From a virus: a DNA stretch of 62,833 nt. Made by a program: the position numbers and the translations under genes. The notes under the pieces were generated by a model. The model had not been told where the DNA came from. It ran no database searches and saw only the letters and a program-made list of their open reading frames with translations. How positions within the stretch are numbered: position 1 is the first letter of the stretch; each line of letters starts with the position of its first letter. The stretch is taken from IMG/VR virus record IMGVR_UViG_3300010413_000029, positions 1 to 62,833 of that record; one strand, given 5' to 3'. Positions 1-6,982 of this stretch are shown here, piece after piece.

Positions 1-870
1 TTATGAATCACCCAACTCAGAAATAGCATAAGCGGCAAATAATCCAAGCGCCAAGTTTTCACAACATTCAATGTTCTGTTTTATTTTTACCCACTTTCCA
101 TTTTCATCCTTTTTATACACTTTTTCAACTGCATCCCAAGCACGTTGAGCAGCCTCAGCATCAGACATCTTCTTGTCCTTGTATTCCTGATACACAGCCT
201 CATAGATTTTCTTGCCTTCCGCAGGGAGAGAGCCAGTCACGTTCTGCCAAAGCTCACCATTGACAACAACAAACTCTTGACTTGGATCAAATTCTTGGGA
301 AACTTCACTATTATTTCGATTCAAGCCACAGCCATCTCTAACACTACAAGCTCCCACTTCATCAGGCAACAAGGCAATGTGGTCAGGGTGAATGTTCTGG
401 TCTACATACTGGTAATTCTTATCATTCCATTTTCCCTCTTGTGGAACCGTTTCAGACCAATAGCCCGTAGACACTTCAATAGGGCGTTGGTTCTCAATCA
501 TACTCAGCAAGGCTAAGCCTTCCTGCGTGTTGGCAATGACATCTTTATCGAGCCAAAACTCACCAACAAGCCTCTTGGAATCCTGTTCGATCTTGGCATT
601 GTAGAACCTGCCAACCACAGGGACATCCGAGGAGGGGACACGTGCACTCCCTCCATTCTGTTTCGGGTGACGCAAGACCACAGGCACATCATTCCAGTCC
701 GCAGGGCTAGAAGCAAACTGCTCGAACGGCATAAAACGCCCGTTGAGAATAGTCTCCTTCAAGGGGACACCATTGACAACCAGCCAAGTCTTGCCACCCC
801 GCTCAACCTCGCGGAATGTACTCAATAAGTTGTTTCTAGCAAAGGAAAGGGTGTCTGTATCTGATAACAT
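1..870 (-). CDS. DUF2213-like phage protease-type protein with C-terminal ChaB-like domain
   Basis: A 289-residue protein whose N-terminal two thirds resemble the DUF2213 family of phage proteins found beside capsid genes and thought to be prohead-protease related. The clues are the run of hydrophobic strands, the ST-GYW segment near residue 135 and the HPDHIALLP segment near residue 163. Residues about 205-265 look like a ChaB domain (LPAEGKKIYEAVY followed by AQRAWDAVEKVYKK). Across the circular junction it precedes the scaffold-like and capsid genes, which fits head maturation. The family match is by eye; the catalytic residues are not certain. Its last 26 bases overlap the end of the convergent HNH gene when the genome is closed. 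Confidence 0.7.
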   Translation of the reverse strand: MLSDTDTLSFARNNLLSTFREVERGGKTWLVVNGVPLKETILNGRFMPFEQFASSPADWNDVPVVLRHPKQNGGSARVPSSDVPVVGRFYNAKIEQDSKRLVGEFWLDKDVIANTQEGLALLSMIENQRPIEVSTGYWSETVPQEGKWNDKNYQYVDQNIHPDHIALLPDEVGACSVRDGCGLNRNNSEVSQEFDPSQEFVVVNGELWQNVTGSLPAEGKKIYEAVYQEYKDKKMSDAEAAQRAWDAVEKVYKKDENGKWVKIKQNIECCENLALGLFAAYAISELGDS

Positions 871-916
871 AAAGCGTTGGCTCCGAGTTTACGAAGTCAA
901 CGCTTCTGATGCTTAT

Positions 917-945
917 ATATTACGGGAAAATTACCTATATGTCAA
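917..945 (-). promoter_or_regulatory. sigma70-type promoter for the 1-870 gene
   Basis: On the minus strand TTGACA (940-945) is followed after exactly 17 nt by TAATAT (917-922). It lies about 47 bp upstream of the ATG of the protease-like gene. Unlike the other promoters of this genome it lacks the upstream dyad and the GGG box in the spacer. The rest of 871-1042 shows only short GC-rich inverted repeats and no convincing gene. Confidence 0.6.
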
Positions 946-1042
946 GGTAGTGCCAAGGTACTAATACGGATACTAACGGTTTGCATTACCCGCAAAGGGC
1001 GGGACTAGACAATGACGATTGACGGGGAATGCTTGCATAAGA

Positions 1043-1231
1043 TTATTCTTTTTCAACGGCGTGATTCCCTTTGTCGGGTGAATCTTTTGTTAGGCAGATT
1101 TTACGCATTGGAAGAAGTGCATTATATGGATTGTTCAATCTTCTTCTTGCACACCTGGAACATAGCGGTTTATATTTGTCTGTCCCCAAGACTTTTTGTT
1201 CCCATATAGGATTTTTGATATTTCCTTTCAA
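1043..1231 (-). CDS. small ORF with one CxxC, possible gene remnant
   Basis: An open frame of 62 codons that must start at TTG (1231). It encodes a basic peptide with a C-S-R-C pair followed by RRRLNNPYN, loosely like the zinc/HNH context of homing nucleases. Codon use looks genuine, but there is no well-placed ribosome site in front of the TTG; an AAAGGA lies just after it. It sits downstream of a crossed-repeat leader-like sequence (1243-1295). It may be the remnant of a small selfish gene, or chance. Confidence 0.25.
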   Translation of the reverse strand: MKGNIKNPIWEQKVLGTDKYKPLCSRCARRRLNNPYNALLPMRKICLTKDSPDKGNHAVEKE

Positions 1232-1242
1232 GCACCAAACCC

Positions 1243-1295
1243 AACGGACACAGCGTTACCGGAAGTCGGAGTGACGGGCTGTGTCGGCGGTTGAC
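1243..1295 (-). other. crossed inverted repeats (leader-like element)
   Basis: GACACAGC (1247-1254) is complementary to GCTGTGTC (1276-1283), and GAAGTC (1262-1267) to GACTTC (1290-1295). The order is A-D-A'-D', so the two stems cross. This is the same layout as the stronger leader elements elsewhere in the genome. AACGGACACAGCG here is also the inverse of CGCTGTGTCCGTT at about 1612-1624, so the small gene between them is flanked by a 13-bp inverted repeat. No T-rich tract follows. Confidence 0.4.
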
Positions 1296-1297
1296 TT

Positions 1298-1573
1298 CTA
1301 ACCATTCTCGATCTCGGTCGATGACCCGACTTCTTGGGCTGGTTCTGTCCCGTCACCGACTTTCCGGTGCACGCATTGTTCGGCGTCCCGTATTGCCTGT
1401 CTCAACTTCTCGATGCGAGCATCAATAGCACGCCACCCCATAGATTCATCTGGCTTGAATTTGAGAACAAGCTCAACATGACCATTAGAGACTGCTTCTC
1501 CAGCAATGTTATTCCAGTCCTTTATGGCCTCTATCTTGTTATAGTAATTATTTATTCGGGCAAAGTTACGCAT
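1298..1573 (-). CDS. small hypothetical protein
   Basis: A 91-residue protein of unknown function. The start was set at the ATG (1571-1573) preceded by AAAGGAAAAAGG rather than at the longer open frame. The middle (GWRAIDARIEKLRQAIRDAEQ) is predicted helical and the C-terminus is acidic. It is the third gene of the operon driven by the promoter at 2203-2231, and has crossed inverted repeats just upstream (1592-1675). Confidence 0.55.
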   Translation of the reverse strand: MRNFARINNYYNKIEAIKDWNNIAGEAVSNGHVELVLKFKPDESMGWRAIDARIEKLRQAIRDAEQCVHRKVGDGTEPAQEVGSSTEIENG

Positions 1574-1591
1574 CCTTTTTCCTTTCAAAGT

Positions 1592-1675
1592 AAGCCGCAC
1601 AATGTGTGGGGTCGCTGTGTCCGTTCGGTGGCACAAGCGGGTGCGCTCTTTGCGTCCAGCGCAGGGACGCCGAAC
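1592..1675 (-). other. crossed inverted repeats upstream of the 1298-1573 gene
   Basis: On the minus strand the order is GTTCGG, AAAGAGCGCAC, CCGAAC, GTGCGGCTTACTTT. The first pairs with the third, and the second pairs with the fourth with small bulges, so the stems cross. It ends about 10 nt before the AAAGGAAAAAGG ribosome site. It resembles the better examples at 5.0, 13.5, 31.0 and 38.0 kb but is weaker. Confidence 0.35.
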
Positions 1676-1926
1676 TATGATTTAACCAATCCTGTATATA
1701 CAGGATGCAATAGTCCTTCCGTTAAATACATTCTTACAGCTCGGCGCACAAGTTCATTTACCGAGATAATGCCACCTGTGCTTTGGCTGATCGCCTGAAG
1801 CGCTGCCAAGTATTCCGGTGAAATGCGAAATAAACGACGAATATAGCCCTTTGACTTTGGGCCAGTGGAAACAAAATAATACCGTTTCTTACCAGTTATA
1901 GTTTGATAAACAACTTTCTTAGACAT
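1675..1926 (-). CDS. small DNA-binding-like protein (ribbon-helix-helix-like C-terminus)
   Basis: An 83-residue basic protein starting at the ATG at 1924-1926 (GGTGAT ribosome site). The N-terminal half is a beta-like KKVVYQTITGKKRYYFVSTG. The C-terminal half (RISPEYLAALQAISQSTGG, then VNELVRRAVRMYL) looks like a ribbon-helix-helix or short helix-helix regulator. A role as a phage regulator is inferred. It lies 5 bp after the gene at 1932-2162. Confidence 0.5.
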   Translation of the reverse strand: MSKKVVYQTITGKKRYYFVSTGPKSKGYIRRLFRISPEYLAALQAISQSTGGIISVNELVRRAVRMYLTEGLLHPVYTGLVKS

Positions 1927-1931
1927 AACTA

Positions 1932-2162
1932 TCAATCACCATCGTGGTTATGTGCTTGTTTTTTTGTAACGTATTTTATATTATGATAACCACTTTCATC
2001 AGGAGAGAATTCGCCACACCATTGGTTGGAACCAACTTCTGGCCATACTGTCTGAGTACCATTTATACCCACTTCATTACTATAACGAGGAGCATAACGC
2101 CTACATTCTCCCCATATATTAATTTCGTGGAAAAAAATGCAATTTTTACAATTTGTATCCAT
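1932..2162 (-). CDS. small cysteine-rich protein
   Basis: A 76-residue protein with CKNC near the start, GECRRYAP, then WPEV and WCGEF. This spacing of four cysteines is typical of a small phage/prophage family likely to bind zinc; function unknown. The start chosen is the ATG at 2160-2162 with AGGAGAA upstream. It is the first gene after the promoter cassette at 2187-2256. Confidence 0.65.
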   Translation of the reverse strand: MDTNCKNCIFFHEINIWGECRRYAPRYSNEVGINGTQTVWPEVGSNQWCGEFSPDESGYHNIKYVTKKQAHNHDGD

Positions 2163-2186
2163 TTGTTTATTTATTCTCCTAATCTC

Positions 2187-2256
2187 TGGATGAAACAATA
2201 GAATTCTAACCTATAATCCCCCATATGTCAAGGAATTTACAGGATGAAAATCAACC
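2187..2256 (-). promoter_or_regulatory. repeated promoter cassette, copy 1
   Basis: Minus-strand TTGACA (2226-2231), 17 nt, TAGAAT (2203-2208). The spacer has a GGGGG run. A 15-bp dyad of form GGWTRAWWWTYAWCC (2242-2256) lies exactly 10 bp upstream of the -35 box and overlaps the last codons of the upstream gene. TCATCCA (2187-2193) and AGGAGAA follow downstream. The same parts recur at 16.8, 22.5, 27.8, 35.0 and 41.6 kb. Confidence 0.75.
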
Positions 2257-3354
2257 TATAAATCCTTGACGCAACCAAGCACGAACCCTATCTAAGAACG
2301 ATTTCGGCCAGGGATAATCCACCGGATAATGCTTGTACGTCCAACCAATGTTAGGAGCACCCGGGGGAAGTTTCCACGGAGCGATGTACACGCGCCGATC
2401 ATCCATATCACCATGCAGGGCAGGGGTATCATAGCTTCCACGAATGAGCATCTGGTCAAGCAAATACCACTTTCCATCAACAAGGCCATAGACATCACTA
2501 CCACTGAGCCATAGTTTTTCAATCGTGACTTCCACGCCTTCGTTGGCATCAGGGGTGCGCCAGGCATTATCAACTACCAGACTATCTCGATACAACTTGG
2601 CAACAAATGGAGGCCTCGGGAAAAAAGCAATCTTATATTGTTCTATGCCAACCAAAGGAACCTCCGTATACTCAGGCACTTTATTTTTGACCACTACAGG
2701 GAATTGAACACGACCATTTCCACCCACAGCGCCACGATCATTGAGGATGTTGTAATCACGACTGGCAGTCGATGATACCAACACCTGAGTATGGAACAAG
2801 TGCGGGTCTTTGGTGGGATTGAGACTTTGGTCAACAGGCTTGTCATAATCCTGAGCCTGCACCAATGAGAACCGCTGTCCACCAGATACAATCGTATCCA
2901 ATTCACGTACTACATCACAACCCAAGAAAAGACAATACAAACGCGTGTCACCATGATCCATAAAGCCATAGCCGTCTCGCTGGAAACGAGCAAAGACTGT
3001 ATCGCCCATCAACTCACGCATCTTGGTTTCCCACCCTGTCCCAAGCACCTCTACCACAGGCTTGCCCTTACAACGATAGGCTCCATCCTTGTAATAAAGC
3101 TCATTGCCAGGTTGAATCATATTGGTGAACTGAATCTGAATCTCTTCCAGTTTGGTGCGAGATTCCCCGTAGAGGTAAGCATCATCCCAAATACGACCAA
3201 AGCGACCCACAGTATCAGGGCCATACTCTGTGCCTTCTGGTAGGATGTCTATGGGGTCAGGTATTCCACCACTAGGAGGGGGTGTTGTCTCAGGGACTAA
3301 TGTGGCATCACTGCCATCATCAAAGTGAACAACAAATTCAGTTGTCTCAGCCAT
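2251..3354 (-). CDS. virion-associated or lysis-module protein of unknown function
   Basis: A 367-residue protein. Its first 20 residues contain HFDDGSDATLVPE, close to the IKFDDGSTQEMVPK tail of the preceding lysin, and a PPP linker follows, so the two proteins share a short beta motif. The rest is aromatic- and proline-rich with no motif I can name. It starts 2 nt after the lysin stop, which implies coupled translation. It could be a host-surface binding or lysis-associated protein. No signal peptide is visible. Confidence 0.6.
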   Translation of the reverse strand: MAETTEFVVHFDDGSDATLVPETTPPPSGGIPDPIDILPEGTEYGPDTVGRFGRIWDDAYLYGESRTKLEEIQIQFTNMIQPGNELYYKDGAYRCKGKPVVEVLGTGWETKMRELMGDTVFARFQRDGYGFMDHGDTRLYCLFLGCDVVRELDTIVSGGQRFSLVQAQDYDKPVDQSLNPTKDPHLFHTQVLVSSTASRDYNILNDRGAVGGNGRVQFPVVVKNKVPEYTEVPLVGIEQYKIAFFPRPPFVAKLYRDSLVVDNAWRTPDANEGVEVTIEKLWLSGSDVYGLVDGKWYLLDQMLIRGSYDTPALHGDMDDRRVYIAPWKLPPGAPNIGWTYKHYPVDYPWPKSFLDRVRAWLRQGFIG

Positions 3355-3356
3355 TG

Positions 3357-3686
3357 TTATGCCTTTGGTACCATTTCCTGTGTGCTTCCATCATCAAATT
3401 TTATGGTAGCACCAATGACCTGCTTGCCAGTGGTGGGTGGGGGAGTTGTATCGACTACTTCAAGGAAACGCGATTCTATGGCATTCACAGGCTTTACAGC
3501 GCCAGGCAGAGCGTCCTCCGTGAGAGTATAGTTCTTGTTGTTCTGTGTGGTCGTGCCAGCGGGGGGATAGGTCAATTCATAGCCAGCAGGGAGCGTTCCA
3601 TCAGCCCCCTTGACTACACCATCCACCACACGATTGAACGGCACAGGCGCACCAACATCAAATCTTACTAGAAGCACAGTAGGCAT
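3357..3686 (-). CDS. nested in-frame C-terminal product of the lysin (109 aa)
   Basis: Inside the lysin frame an ATG (3684-3686) is preceded by AAAAAGGAGAATAAT, the best Shine-Dalgarno in this region. The lysin residues read here (KNKKENN) are just that ribosome site translated. A free 109-residue protein with a TPPPTTGK linker and a final FDDGS beta motif would be made. Endolysins that make a separate wall-binding subunit from an internal start are known. Alternatively two genes were fused by loss of a stop codon. I see the start and site; the role is inference. Confidence 0.6.
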   Translation of the reverse strand: MPTVLLVRFDVGAPVPFNRVVDGVVKGADGTLPAGYELTYPPAGTTTQNNKNYTLTEDALPGAVKPVNAIESRFLEVVDTTPPPTTGKQVIGATIKFDDGSTQEMVPKA

Positions 3687-4997
3687 ATTATTCTCCTTTT
3701 TATTTTTCAACCCAATATGCTGGGGAACTTTTTCACTTGGGCCATACGGCCAATAGAGCATAACGCCATTCTCTTGGATCTGTGCAGAATGACCACTATC
3801 CATCAAATAGGCATACGTTATTCCCAAACCTTTGACATATTCAGCAGCCTCCATCTGAGTCATGCCTTCACCATCCTCCAATCCACGCGTGACAATCAGA
3901 TAGATAAATTCAGCATCAAAGCCAAGCACACACCAGGGAGCCACATACACAGTGTCCAGGTTGAGATTGATCATCCCATCCGCAAGCATCCTGCGAGCAT
4001 AGTAAGCAGGATTGCCAGCATCATCCAGGATGGACTGGAATCCAGTGGTCTTCGGGATAGCATGGGTGGCATCCGTGTACTCAAAGCCAGCACCCCCATT
4101 CATGGCAGTCTCCCAATCATTCTGGTCAGAAGCCTCAACAGCATCCAAGAGAGGCATTTCACCACTGCCAGGGGTGATGTAAAAGCCATACTCAGAGCGA
4201 GGATGTTTGACGATATAGGCATCAGGCTCAGATGGTATCGAGCCTCCACCAATCCACGAAGTCAAGGCATTGACATCCCCATTGAACACATTCTGGTCAC
4301 ACCATCCACCTGTGCCATGCAAGTCAGGATCACCCGCCTCACTATACTGCCACAGCACCCAATCCCCCCGATTCTTGGGCATGGATGGATTCTTATCCGG
4401 ACTTGGAGAGTAGTAATACTGGGCAATCCACAATCCATCCCAAGGATACTTTGTGAAGATGTCCTCCCCAAACATCCTGATCGAGCCAGGATAGACCACA
4501 TTATCATAGGTCGAGGGGTTGGTATAGAACAGCAACTTGCAATTGGGCTTCCACAAATTGACAAAGCTCCCAAATTCCTGAGCAACAGCCACAAAGGCAT
4601 CATCCATCTGGTTATTGGTAGACTCAAAGTCACACACCAAAATGTCGATCTTCTTTGCACCAACCACATTGGTGAAATGGTCAGCCTGCGTTCTGGCGCT
4701 CATGCCACTACGTAGATAGTGATACGCGCCAATGATGGGAACTTTCCCAACAGAAGCCTGGTAGAAACTCGCAAACCTATCATCAATCCAGGTCGTGCCT
4801 TCCGTAGCCTTGAAGATAGCAAAGTCAACCAAATTGGGAGCAGCCTGGTTAGGATTGAACGTGTCTTCCCATGAAGATATATCAATCCCATAGGCCCTTC
4901 CAAGTCCGCCAATTACACTAGGTTTTGGCTCTGGTAAAACAAAACCAGTTTGAACAAGAAAGCGATTTATAAAAAATTTTCGATAGTTTCTTTTCAT
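3357..4997 (-). CDS. endolysin: GH25 lysozyme plus phosphodiester-glycosidase-like domain
   Basis: A 546-residue cell-wall hydrolase. Residues about 35-245 form a GH25 muramidase: AYGIDISSW with D39, and the DFE pair D123/E125 in LVCDFEST, match the family acidic residues. Residues about 255-425 resemble the NAGPA phosphodiester-glycosidase fold (LGFDAEFIYLIVTRG, GMTQMEAAEY, then YLMDSGHSAQI). From residue 438 a separate 109-residue tail begins that has its own ribosome site. Its first about 30 residues differ from a stranded 5' end found at 6207-6311, so the N-terminus seems to have been replaced when the neighbouring HNH/methyltransferase cassette arrived. No Shine-Dalgarno is evident at 4997. 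Confidence 0.85.
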   Translation of the reverse strand: MKRNYRKFFINRFLVQTGFVLPEPKPSVIGGLGRAYGIDISSWEDTFNPNQAAPNLVDFAIFKATEGTTWIDDRFASFYQASVGKVPIIGAYHYLRSGMSARTQADHFTNVVGAKKIDILVCDFESTNNQMDDAFVAVAQEFGSFVNLWKPNCKLLFYTNPSTYDNVVYPGSIRMFGEDIFTKYPWDGLWIAQYYYSPSPDKNPSMPKNRGDWVLWQYSEAGDPDLHGTGGWCDQNVFNGDVNALTSWIGGGSIPSEPDAYIVKHPRSEYGFYITPGSGEMPLLDAVEASDQNDWETAMNGGAGFEYTDATHAIPKTTGFQSILDDAGNPAYYARRMLADGMINLNLDTVYVAPWCVLGFDAEFIYLIVTRGLEDGEGMTQMEAAEYVKGLGITYAYLMDSGHSAQIQENGVMLYWPYGPSEKVPQHIGLKNKKENNMPTVLLVRFDVGAPVPFNRVVDGVVKGADGTLPAGYELTYPPAGTTTQNNKNYTLTEDALPGAVKPVNAIESRFLEVVDTTPPPTTGKQVIGATIKFDDGSTQEMVPKA

Positions 4998-5005
4998 GGT
5001 ATAAT
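4977..5005 (+). promoter_or_regulatory. extended -10 promoter for the HNH-AP2 gene
   Basis: TGGTATAAT (TATAAT at 5000-5005) is an extended -10 element with a poor -35 (TTTTCG). The predicted start, about 5012, falls just before the first strand of the leader stem at 5018. A second candidate, TTGGGA-17-TATAAT (5017-5045), lies inside the leader. Confidence 0.45.
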
Positions 5006-5017
5006 TCTATCATTGTT

Positions 5018-5090
5018 TGGGACTGGCAAACAACAATGTTATAATGATTTAGCCTTTTTCTTTGTGCCAGTCCCACAAAGAGAAGGGCTA
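5018..5090 (+). other. crossed-stem leader RNA before the HNH-AP2 gene
   Basis: Four abutting blocks. A: TGGGACTGGCA (5018-5028). D: TAGCCTTTTTCTTTG (5050-5064). A': TGCCAGTCCCA (5065-5075). D': CAAAGAGAAGGGCTA (5076-5090). A pairs with A' over 11 bp; D pairs with D' over 15 bp with two G-U pairs. The stems cross, so they form either a pseudoknot or alternative hairpins. D' is followed by TTTTGTTT, then the GGAG ribosome site and ATG. This is an attenuator-like layout. Confidence 0.65.
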
Positions 5091-5108
5091 TTTTGTTTGG
5101 AGAACATC

Positions 5109-5594
5109 ATGAAGAAAATTCCATTGACGCAAGGACAATTTGCACTGGTTGATGATGAAGATTATGAGTGGTTGATTGCTTGGAAGTGGTCAGCAAATAA
5201 AGTAAATAAAACCTTTTATGCATTCAGAAAAGAATGGAATCACGGCAATCAAAAAACAATTTATATGCATAGATTAATTATGAACGCTCCAGAAAACAAA
5301 TTAGTAGACCATAACGACATGAATGGCTTGAACAACCAAAGACACAATCTAAGGCTTGGAAATAAATCAAAAAACGGTGCTAATAGGGGAATAGATAAAG
5401 ATAATACAACAGGCTACAAAGGTGTTACTATTTGTACATCAAGTAAACGAAGAAAGAAATATATTGCGCAAATAGGGTATAAAGGAGAGCATATTCAATT
5501 AGGTTATTTTCTCACTGCCGAGGATGCTGCAAGAGCTTATGACAAAAAAGCTAAAGAGCTATTTGACGAATTCGCTTACACAAATTTCAAATAA
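5109..5594 (+). CDS. HNH homing endonuclease with AP2 DNA-binding domain
   Basis: A 161-residue protein starting at the ATG after TTTGGAGAACATC. Residues about 40-95 hold the HNH core (YMHRLIMNAP, VDHNDMNGLNNQRHNLR). Residues about 100-160 form an AP2-like domain (GYKGVTI...YIAQIGYKGEHIQLGYF..AEDAARAYDKKA). This is the standard architecture of phage HNH-AP2 homing endonucleases that nick DNA at a target gene. It sits with a methyltransferase fragment between two versions of the lysin 5' end, on the strand opposite to the lysin. Confidence 0.92.
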   Translation: MKKIPLTQGQFALVDDEDYEWLIAWKWSANKVNKTFYAFRKEWNHGNQKTIYMHRLIMNAPENKLVDHNDMNGLNNQRHNLRLGNKSKNGANRGIDKDNTTGYKGVTICTSSKRRKKYIAQIGYKGEHIQLGYFLTAEDAARAYDKKAKELFDEFAYTNFK

Positions 5595-5606
5595 AGGGAA
5601 TTAAAA

Positions 5607-6220
5607 ATGAACAAAAAAGGTGGTTTTTCACATGATCCGCATTATGAAGGCAAATCAAATGATTGGATAACACCTAAATATATTATTGATGCTTTCGATG
5701 AATATGCCTAGAATATGCCTATCAAAGATGGAATTATGGTTGCATGTTTGATCTTGACCCATGTGCATCTATGAGTCAACCATGGCCTTGTGCACGAAAG
5801 GCATACACAAAAGAGCAAGACGGTTTACTTCATTCTTGGTTTGGTAATGTCTGGTTAAATCCCGAATATGGCCCACATACTTCAAAATGGATTCGTAGAT
5901 TAGTAGAACACGGGAAAGGGATTGCTCTTATTTTTGCTCGCACAGATACAAAATTGTGGCAAGATGAAATATTTCCAACTGCTGATGGTTTTCTATGGAT
6001 TGCTGGACGTATAAAATTTTATCTTCCGGATGGAACATTACATAAAGGTGGAAACGCTGGTGCACCTTCTTGTCTAATTGCTTGGGGTAATAAAAATCGA
6101 GATGCACTTATTCAAATTTGTGATGATGGATCAATTCGAGGAGCTTTTACTGACCGTGCATTTTACACAGACTCATATGCCATTAATCCAAAACAAGACA
6201 GATTATTTACAATAGACTAA
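5607..6220 (+). pseudogene. phage N6-adenine DNA methyltransferase (Dam family), frame broken
   Basis: The first part, from ATG 5607 (ribosome site AAAGGGA), encodes DWITPKYIIDAFDEYA and then meets TAG at 5709. The second part (ATG 5744 onwards, a different frame) continues FDLDPCAS, QDGLLHSWFGNVWLNPEYG, KWIRRLVEHGKGIALIFARTDTKLW, WIAGRIKFY, as in phage Dam-type N6-adenine methyltransferases. An exact tandem duplication of 11 nt at 5700-5721 causes the break; removing one copy restores one frame (DEYAYQRWNYGCMFDLD). The catalytic motif reads NPEY rather than NPPY. It could be an inactivated gene, a phase-variable state or an assembly error. Confidence 0.8.
5700..5721 (+). repeat. 11-nt tandem duplication (GAATATGCCTA x2)
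   Basis: GAATATGCCTA occurs at 5700-5710 and again immediately at 5711-5721. The unit is not a multiple of three and introduces both a TAG and a frameshift in the methyltransferase gene. Confidence 0.95.
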
Positions 6221-6311
6221 TGTCTATCCCATACGCACGTGGGCTTCCAGAGATGACTCGCGCAACTAAGGCAGGGTCAATATCCAGAAAGCTTCTAAGT
6301 CTATGATACAT
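6207..6311 (-). pseudogene. stranded 5' end of the lysin gene
   Basis: An ORF of 34 codons reads MYHRLRSFLDIDPALVARVI, then SGSPRAYGIDIS, then LL and a stop. The RAYGIDIS block matches residues 34-41 of the GH25 lysin. It starts 13 bp after the 6325-6648 gene, on the lysin strand, and similarity ends where the methyltransferase gene begins. I infer that this was the original lysin start, cut off from the body by the HNH/methyltransferase cassette. The DNA of the two copies differs at many sites, so the event is not recent or involved a related phage. Confidence 0.65.
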
Positions 6312-6324
6312 ATAGGTGAGGGGA

Positions 6325-6648
6325 CTATGCTTTTTCAACACTATCTCCATTATCATCCACCTCAATAGTGTTGATCGAAGTCAAATCCTTGAGCAACTTA
6401 TCAATAGCAGTTTCAGGGATTTTCTTCAAGGGCTTGTTTCTATACCAGTGTTCAAAGTTATTCCAGATATTCTCAAACACAGGGATAGAAGCAGAGTAAT
6501 GACCCTCAGGGCAATCCACAGTCTTATACTTGGAAACAAACAACTGCTTTCTACACAATGGACAATGGCCTTGATAGCCACTATCATCATGGGTGCTTTC
6601 CATGACTTTCTCAATGCCTTCTACGATTTTCTGGACATCATCAGACAT
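6325..6648 (-). CDS. small zinc-binding-like protein
   Basis: A 107-residue protein with CPLC near residue 30 and a C..GH pair (VDCPEGHYS), a likely zinc site. The middle is rich in aromatic residues and the C-terminus is acidic (VDDNGDSVEKA). Its start overlaps the end of the upstream gene by 8 bp, so it is translationally coupled to it. It lies between the minor head gene and the lysin remnant. Function unknown. Confidence 0.65.
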   Translation of the reverse strand: MSDDVQKIVEGIEKVMESTHDDSGYQGHCPLCRKQLFVSKYKTVDCPEGHYSASIPVFENIWNNFEHWYRNKPLKKIPETAIDKLLKDLTSINTIEVDDNGDSVEKA

Positions 6649-6979
6649 CTCTCACCTCAGCAACAAACTCATGCACAGGGGAATCAGAGATCACATTACG
6701 ACTCCCAATCGAGCGCAGTTTATCCGTTGATACAATGCAAAGTACCTTGCGTCTACCATCATTCCTGCGTCCACGCACAGGGATGTACTCAATACAACGA
6801 GTGGCAGGGCTATAAATAAAAAGTAAATGCCCCTCATCATCAACAACTCGAATATCGTCAATACTAAGGTCTTTGACTTCTTGAAATTGTCCACAATTGA
6901 CACATGCACCTTTCTTAGACTTAGACTCTACAAAGACCTCACCACAAAACAAGCAAAGTTTTTCATCAGATAATTGCAT
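6641..6979 (-). CDS. zinc-ribbon protein of unknown function
   Basis: A 112-residue protein with two knuckles, CLFC (about 9-12) and CVNC (about 26-29), forming a probable zinc ribbon. A beta-rich domain follows with RRNDGRRKVLCIVST. The start has AGGAAATAGATT upstream. It lies 3 nt after the minor head protein gene and overlaps the next gene. It is conserved in position within the head module; role not known. Confidence 0.65.
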   Translation of the reverse strand: MQLSDEKLCLFCGEVFVESKSKKGACVNCGQFQEVKDLSIDDIRVVDDEGHLLFIYSPATRCIEYIPVRGRRNDGRRKVLCIVSTDKLRSIGSRNVISDSPVHEFVAEVRDV

Positions 6980-6982
6980 AAT

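Noticed and set aside
743-964. Plus-strand ORF over the protease-like promoter
   Set aside because: It is antisense to the 5' end of the protease-like gene and its promoter, with no ribosome site.
3717-4715. Long plus-strand ORF of 332 codons
   Set aside because: It is antisense to the lysin, whose GH25 and glycosidase motifs are clear; its translation has no domain sense.
5709-5743. Programmed frameshift to rescue the methyltransferase
   Set aside because: The exact tandem duplication explains the break more simply, and no slippery sequence precedes the TAG.
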